Assembly (NCBI RefSeq): GCF_007991735.1
Contig: NZ_BJYX01000007.1
Coordinates: 1-64,000 of the forward strand
DNA: 64,000 bases
Direction of reading: 5' to 3'
Origin: Terrabacter aerolatus
Lineage (GTDB): Bacteria; Actinomycetota; Actinomycetes; Actinomycetales; Dermatophilaceae
Positions 60,966 to 64,000 of the stretch are shown here, one piece after another (position 1 is the stretch's first letter; each line of letters opens with the position of its first letter). Made by a program: the position numbers and the translations under genes. The notes beneath the pieces are model-generated. The model made no database searches, was not told the origin of the DNA, and worked only from the letters and a program-made list of their open reading frames with translations.

Positions 60966-62848
60966 CCGCTGCCCCGACCCGCCAGCAGACGTGGCTGAGC
61001 CAGCCGCACCACGACGGGTCGGGGCGGTACGTCTCCAACCAGACGCCCCGCCTCGGCGACAGCGTCGACGTGCTCGTCCGGGTCCCGATCGAGGCCGACG
61101 TCAGGGCTGTGCACGTGCGCACCGCCCCGGACGGTGAGGCGACCTTCACCGTCGCGCGCAAGGTCCGCACGACGGCGGCCGACGACTGGTGGCGTGCCAC
61201 CCTGACCTGCCACAACCCGGTCACGAACTACCGCTTCCTGCTGACCGGTGGTCCCACGAAGTACCTGTGGCTCAACGGAACCGGGATCCACGAGCGCGAC
61301 GTGCCCGACTCGAGCGACTTCCGGCTCGTGGCGCACGCCGCCCCGCCGCCCGCGTGGGCCCTCGGCTCCGTCGTCTACCAGATCTTCCCCGACCGCTTCG
61401 CGCGCTCGAAGGCCGCCGACCGGCACGAGACCCCCGAGTGGGCGATCCCGGCCGCCTGGACCGACCCGGTCGACCTCAGCCCGACGGGCGTCGCCCACCA
61501 GCTCTACGGCGGTGACCTCGACGGCATCACCGAGCACCTCGACCACCTCGAGTCGCTCGGCGTCGACGTCGTCTACATGACGCCGTTCTTCCCGGCCCGC
61601 TCGAACCACCGCTACGACGCGTCGTCCTTCGAGCAGATCGACCCGCTCCTCGGCGGAGCCCAGGCGCTGCGGCGCCTGACCCGGGCGGCGCACGAGCGCG
61701 GCATGAAGGTCATGGGCGACTTCACGACGAACCACACCGGCGACGCCCACGAGTGGTTCCTCAAGGCGGCCGGCCCGGGCGGCAGGAACACCCCGGAGCG
61801 GGACTACTACATCTGGGAGGACGGCACCTACGTCGCGTGGCTCGGCGTGCCCTCCCTGCCGAAGCTCAACCACCTCAACGAGGCCCTGCGCCACCGCATC
61901 TTCGAGCACCCGCAGGGGGTCGTGCGCAAGTGGCTCGGTCGCTCAGGCGGCCTCGACGGGTGGCGCGTCGACGTGGCCAACATGACCGGTCGCTGGCGGG
62001 CCACCGACGTCAACCACGACGTGGCCCGGCAGATGCGCGACGTCATGGGCCGGGTCGCGCCGGACGCACTGCTCGTCGGGGAGCACTTCCACGACTACAC
62101 CCCCGACATGCCCGGTGACGGGTGGCACGGTGTCATGAACTACGCCGGCTTCTGCAAGCCGGCGTGGACGTGGCTGCGCCAGGAGCCCAAGGACCCCCGC
62201 TTCCTCGCGGCGCCGGTGCCGCTGCCGCTCCTCGACGCCGGCGCGGTCGTCGACACGATGCGCGACTTCACCTCGCGGATCGCCTGGCAGTCGCTCGTCC
62301 ACTCGTTCAACCTCGTCGGGTCGCACGACGTCCCGCGCATCCGCACCCTCGTCGGCCCCGGGTCGGTCGAGGCGGCCGCCGGCCTGCTCTTCACCTTCCC
62401 GTCGATGCCGATGATGACCTACGGCGACGAGATCGGCATGGAGGGGACCTTCGGCGAGGACGGGCGACGCCCGATGCCGTGGGACGAGGACGACTGGGAC
62501 GCGGACACGCTCGCGGTCTACCGCGGACTCATCGACGCGCGCCGTCGGTCGGTCGCCCTGCGCCGGGGAGGTATGCGGTGGGTGCACGCCGAGGGCGACG
62601 CCATGGTCTACCTCCGCGAGACGCTCGACGAGGTGGCACTGGTCCACATCGCCCGCGCGGCCCACGAGCCGGTCGTCCTCGCGCCGCGGCACCTGGCCGG
62701 CATCGAGTCCGGCTCGCCGCTCTACGGACCCGCGATCAAGGTCGGCAAGCGGGCTGTCACACTGAGCGCCTCGGGGCCTTCTGTCCGCATCTGGACGTGG
62801 CGCCCCACCGACGACGGTCCGCGCCACGTGCGACGAAGGGGGAGGTGA
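60962..62848 (+). CDS. GH13 alpha-glycosidase (neopullulanase/maltogenic amylase-like)
   Basis: The 628-residue product has an N-terminal beta-sandwich (about 1-125, CBM34-like), a GH13 barrel and a C-terminal beta domain. Region I is DFTTNH (253-258). The nucleophile is Asp337 (GWRVDVAN), the acid/base Glu374 (LLVGEHFHD), and the transition-state stabiliser Asp456 (VGSHDVPR). No signal peptide is present, so it acts on imported malto-oligosaccharides. The GTG overlaps the malG stop (GTGA). Confidence 0.92.
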   Translation: MTAAPTRQQTWLSQPHHDGSGRYVSNQTPRLGDSVDVLVRVPIEADVRAVHVRTAPDGEATFTVARKVRTTAADDWWRATLTCHNPVTNYRFLLTGGPTKYLWLNGTGIHERDVPDSSDFRLVAHAAPPPAWALGSVVYQIFPDRFARSKAADRHETPEWAIPAAWTDPVDLSPTGVAHQLYGGDLDGITEHLDHLESLGVDVVYMTPFFPARSNHRYDASSFEQIDPLLGGAQALRRLTRAAHERGMKVMGDFTTNHTGDAHEWFLKAAGPGGRNTPERDYYIWEDGTYVAWLGVPSLPKLNHLNEALRHRIFEHPQGVVRKWLGRSGGLDGWRVDVANMTGRWRATDVNHDVARQMRDVMGRVAPDALLVGEHFHDYTPDMPGDGWHGVMNYAGFCKPAWTWLRQEPKDPRFLAAPVPLPLLDAGAVVDTMRDFTSRIAWQSLVHSFNLVGSHDVPRIRTLVGPGSVEAAAGLLFTFPSMPMMTYGDEIGMEGTFGEDGRRPMPWDEDDWDADTLAVYRGLIDARRRSVALRRGGMRWVHAEGDAMVYLRETLDEVALVHIARAAHEPVVLAPRHLAGIESGSPLYGPAIKVGKRAVTLSASGPSVRIWTWRPTDDGPRHVRRRGR

Positions 62849-62851
62849 CGA

Positions 62852-63865
62852 GTGAAGGCACGACTGCGCGACATCGCCGACCAGGCGAGCGTCTCCGAGG
62901 CCACGGTCTCGAGAGTGCTCAACGGCAAGCCGGGGGTCGCCGAGTCGACCCGGCAGGCGGTGCTGACGGCGCTCGACGTCTTGGGCTACGACCGCCCGAG
63001 TCGCCTGCGCCGCAAGAGCGCCGGACTCGTCGGGCTTATCGTCCCGGAGCTGACCAACCCGATCTTCCCGGCCTTCGCGCAGATCATCGAGAACTCGCTC
63101 GCCCAGAACGGCTACACGCCGGTGCTCTGCACGCAGGTGGCCGGGGGAGTGCACGAGGACGACTACGTCCAGATGCTCCTCGAACGGGGCGTCGCGGGGA
63201 TCATCTTCATCTCCGGCCTGCACGCCGACACCACGACCGACCCCGACCGCTACATCGCGCTCCGTGACCGCAACCTGCCGCTCGTCCTCGTCAACGGCTT
63301 CATCGAGGGTGTCGACGCGCCGTTCATCAGCAACGACGACGTCGCCTCGATGGGGCTCGCGCTCGAGCACCTCGTCAGCCTGGGGCACCGCGAGATCGGG
63401 CTCGCCGTCGGTCCGGACCGCTACGTGCCGGTCATCCGCAAGATCGCCGGCTTCCGGCACTCCATGCAGGAGCTGACCGGGCGGCCCGACGTCGACGACC
63501 TCATCGAGCGCTCGCTCTTCTCCGTCGAGGGCGGCGCGACGGCGGCCGGGCGTCTGCTCGACCGCGGTGCCACGGCGGTCGTCTGCGGCTCGGACCTCAT
63601 GGCGCTCGGCGCCATCCGCGAGGCGCGCAAGCGGGGCCTCAGCGTGCCGCGAGACTTCTCCGTCGTCGGCTACGACGACTCGACCCTCATCGCCTTCACT
63701 GACCCGCCGTTGACGACGGTCCGCCAGAGCGTCAACGCCATGAGCGCGGCGACGGTGCGGGCCCTGCTCGACGAGATCGCCGGGCAGCCTTCTCCCCGTG
63801 CGGAGTACGTCTTCCGTCCCGAGCTCGTGGTGCGTGGTTCGACGGGCGCGGTCCGACGCCACTGA
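62852..63865 (+). CDS. LacI-family transcriptional regulator of the mal locus
   Basis: The 337-residue product has a LacI helix-turn-helix (LRDIADQASVSEATVSRVLNG, about residues 5-25), a hinge helix segment and a periplasmic-binding-like effector domain with VPELTNPIFPAFAQIIE and VVGYDDSTLIAFTDPPLTTV. As the last gene of malEFG-GH13 it probably represses the locus through the CTTGC/GCAAG sites and responds to maltose or maltodextrin. GGGGGAGG lies 5 nt upstream of the GTG. Confidence 0.93.
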   Translation: MKARLRDIADQASVSEATVSRVLNGKPGVAESTRQAVLTALDVLGYDRPSRLRRKSAGLVGLIVPELTNPIFPAFAQIIENSLAQNGYTPVLCTQVAGGVHEDDYVQMLLERGVAGIIFISGLHADTTTDPDRYIALRDRNLPLVLVNGFIEGVDAPFISNDDVASMGLALEHLVSLGHREIGLAVGPDRYVPVIRKIAGFRHSMQELTGRPDVDDLIERSLFSVEGGATAAGRLLDRGATAVVCGSDLMALGAIREARKRGLSVPRDFSVVGYDDSTLIAFTDPPLTTVRQSVNAMSAATVRALLDEIAGQPSPRAEYVFRPELVVRGSTGAVRRH

Positions 63866-63919
63866 GCCCGCGCGCCCGCCCGGCCCGACCGCATACGCCA
63901 GCCTGCGCACCCGCGACCC

Positions 63920-63996
63920 CGACAGCTCCGCCGGGGCGGAGAAGGGGAGGCGTTTCGTGGCGAAGCGGCCGCGACAACTCCGCCGGGGCGGAGAAG
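63920..63996. repeat. Direct repeats carrying a hairpin at the window edge
   Basis: Two 25-bp copies, 63920-63944 and 63972-63996, differ at a single base. Each contains the stem CTCCGCC/GGCGGAG. They are 52 bp apart start to start, with 27 bp of different sequence between. The second copy lies 4 bp from the end of the window, so more copies may follow. Confidence 0.75.
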
Positions 63997-64000
63997 CGGA

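Overview
The window is about 71% GC and carries one dense, mostly chromosomal gene set. Mycothiol genes (mshA, mshD, a mycothiol-dependent formaldehyde dehydrogenase), CarD, GlnR, SenX3-RegX3, an LpqE-like lipoprotein, MutT1 beside Ppk, and the XRE / HBHA-like / DUF2516 neighbourhood place it in the Actinobacteria. Several blocks keep the gene order known from mycobacteria (mshA-YbjN-gpmA-senX3-regX3; lpqE-carD-ispD-ispF-cysS-rlmB). The gene complement and sequence style fit Micrococcales, most likely the Intrasporangiaceae/Dermatophilaceae; the genus is not resolved. I see no rRNA or tRNA gene, CRISPR array, insertion sequence, integrase or phage module.

Layout. 1-9.1 kb is accessory: a MazG-like protein, small PH-domain membrane proteins, a phosphotransferase-fold protein, DinB, a methyltransferase, a DHFR-like reductase, peptidase E and two lipoproteins. 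9.2-14.5 kb has a PEBP protein, a SigB/SigF-type sigma factor and lutABC for lactate oxidation. 14.6-24.9 kb is a phosphate block: a DUF47 regulator with the low-affinity Pit transporter, the pstSCAB operon, mutT1, a collapsed SRPBCC-epimerase gene and ppk. 25-34.7 kb holds mshD, a secreted 5'-nucleotidase, glnR, nitrobindin, YgfZ, a BKACE enzyme, an XRE regulator and an HBHA-like protein. 34.7-43.8 kb runs from asparaginase and dtd through mshA, YbjN and gpmA to phoU/senX3-regX3. 43.9-53.4 kb has lpqE, carD, ispD, an SDR, ispF, mscR with a metallo-hydrolase, cysS, rlmB, and a DUF929/VKOR pair for extracytoplasmic disulfide formation. 53.4-64 kb contains DUF4032/Pr6Pr and a maltodextrin locus (malK divergent from malEFG, a GH13 enzyme and a LacI regulator).

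How it works together. Phosphate is the main theme. The SenX3-RegX3/PhoU signalling genes are here, and 11-nt-phased GTTCACC-type (PHO/RegX3) boxes lie in front of pstS, ppk and the phoU/senX3 gap, with a weaker one before DUF47-pit. High- and low-affinity phosphate uptake, polyphosphate synthesis and signalling therefore form a readable regulon. A second theme is thiol chemistry: mshA has a SigR/SigH-like promoter.

Most unusual signals. The octamer GTATGCCG (reverse complement CGGCATAC) occurs about 29 times by eye, roughly ten times expectation, in several reading frames and heavily in intergenic DNA, and it is absent from the last 10.5 kb (the mal region). At least 15 genes show leaderless-start architecture (TANNNT 6-7 nt before the start codon), including two divergent genes 23 bp apart whose -10 boxes overlap. 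There are also an unassigned structured element near 14.6 kb and two helical-turn-sized tandem arrays in promoter regions (10-bp units upstream of pstS, 11-bp units between malK and malE).
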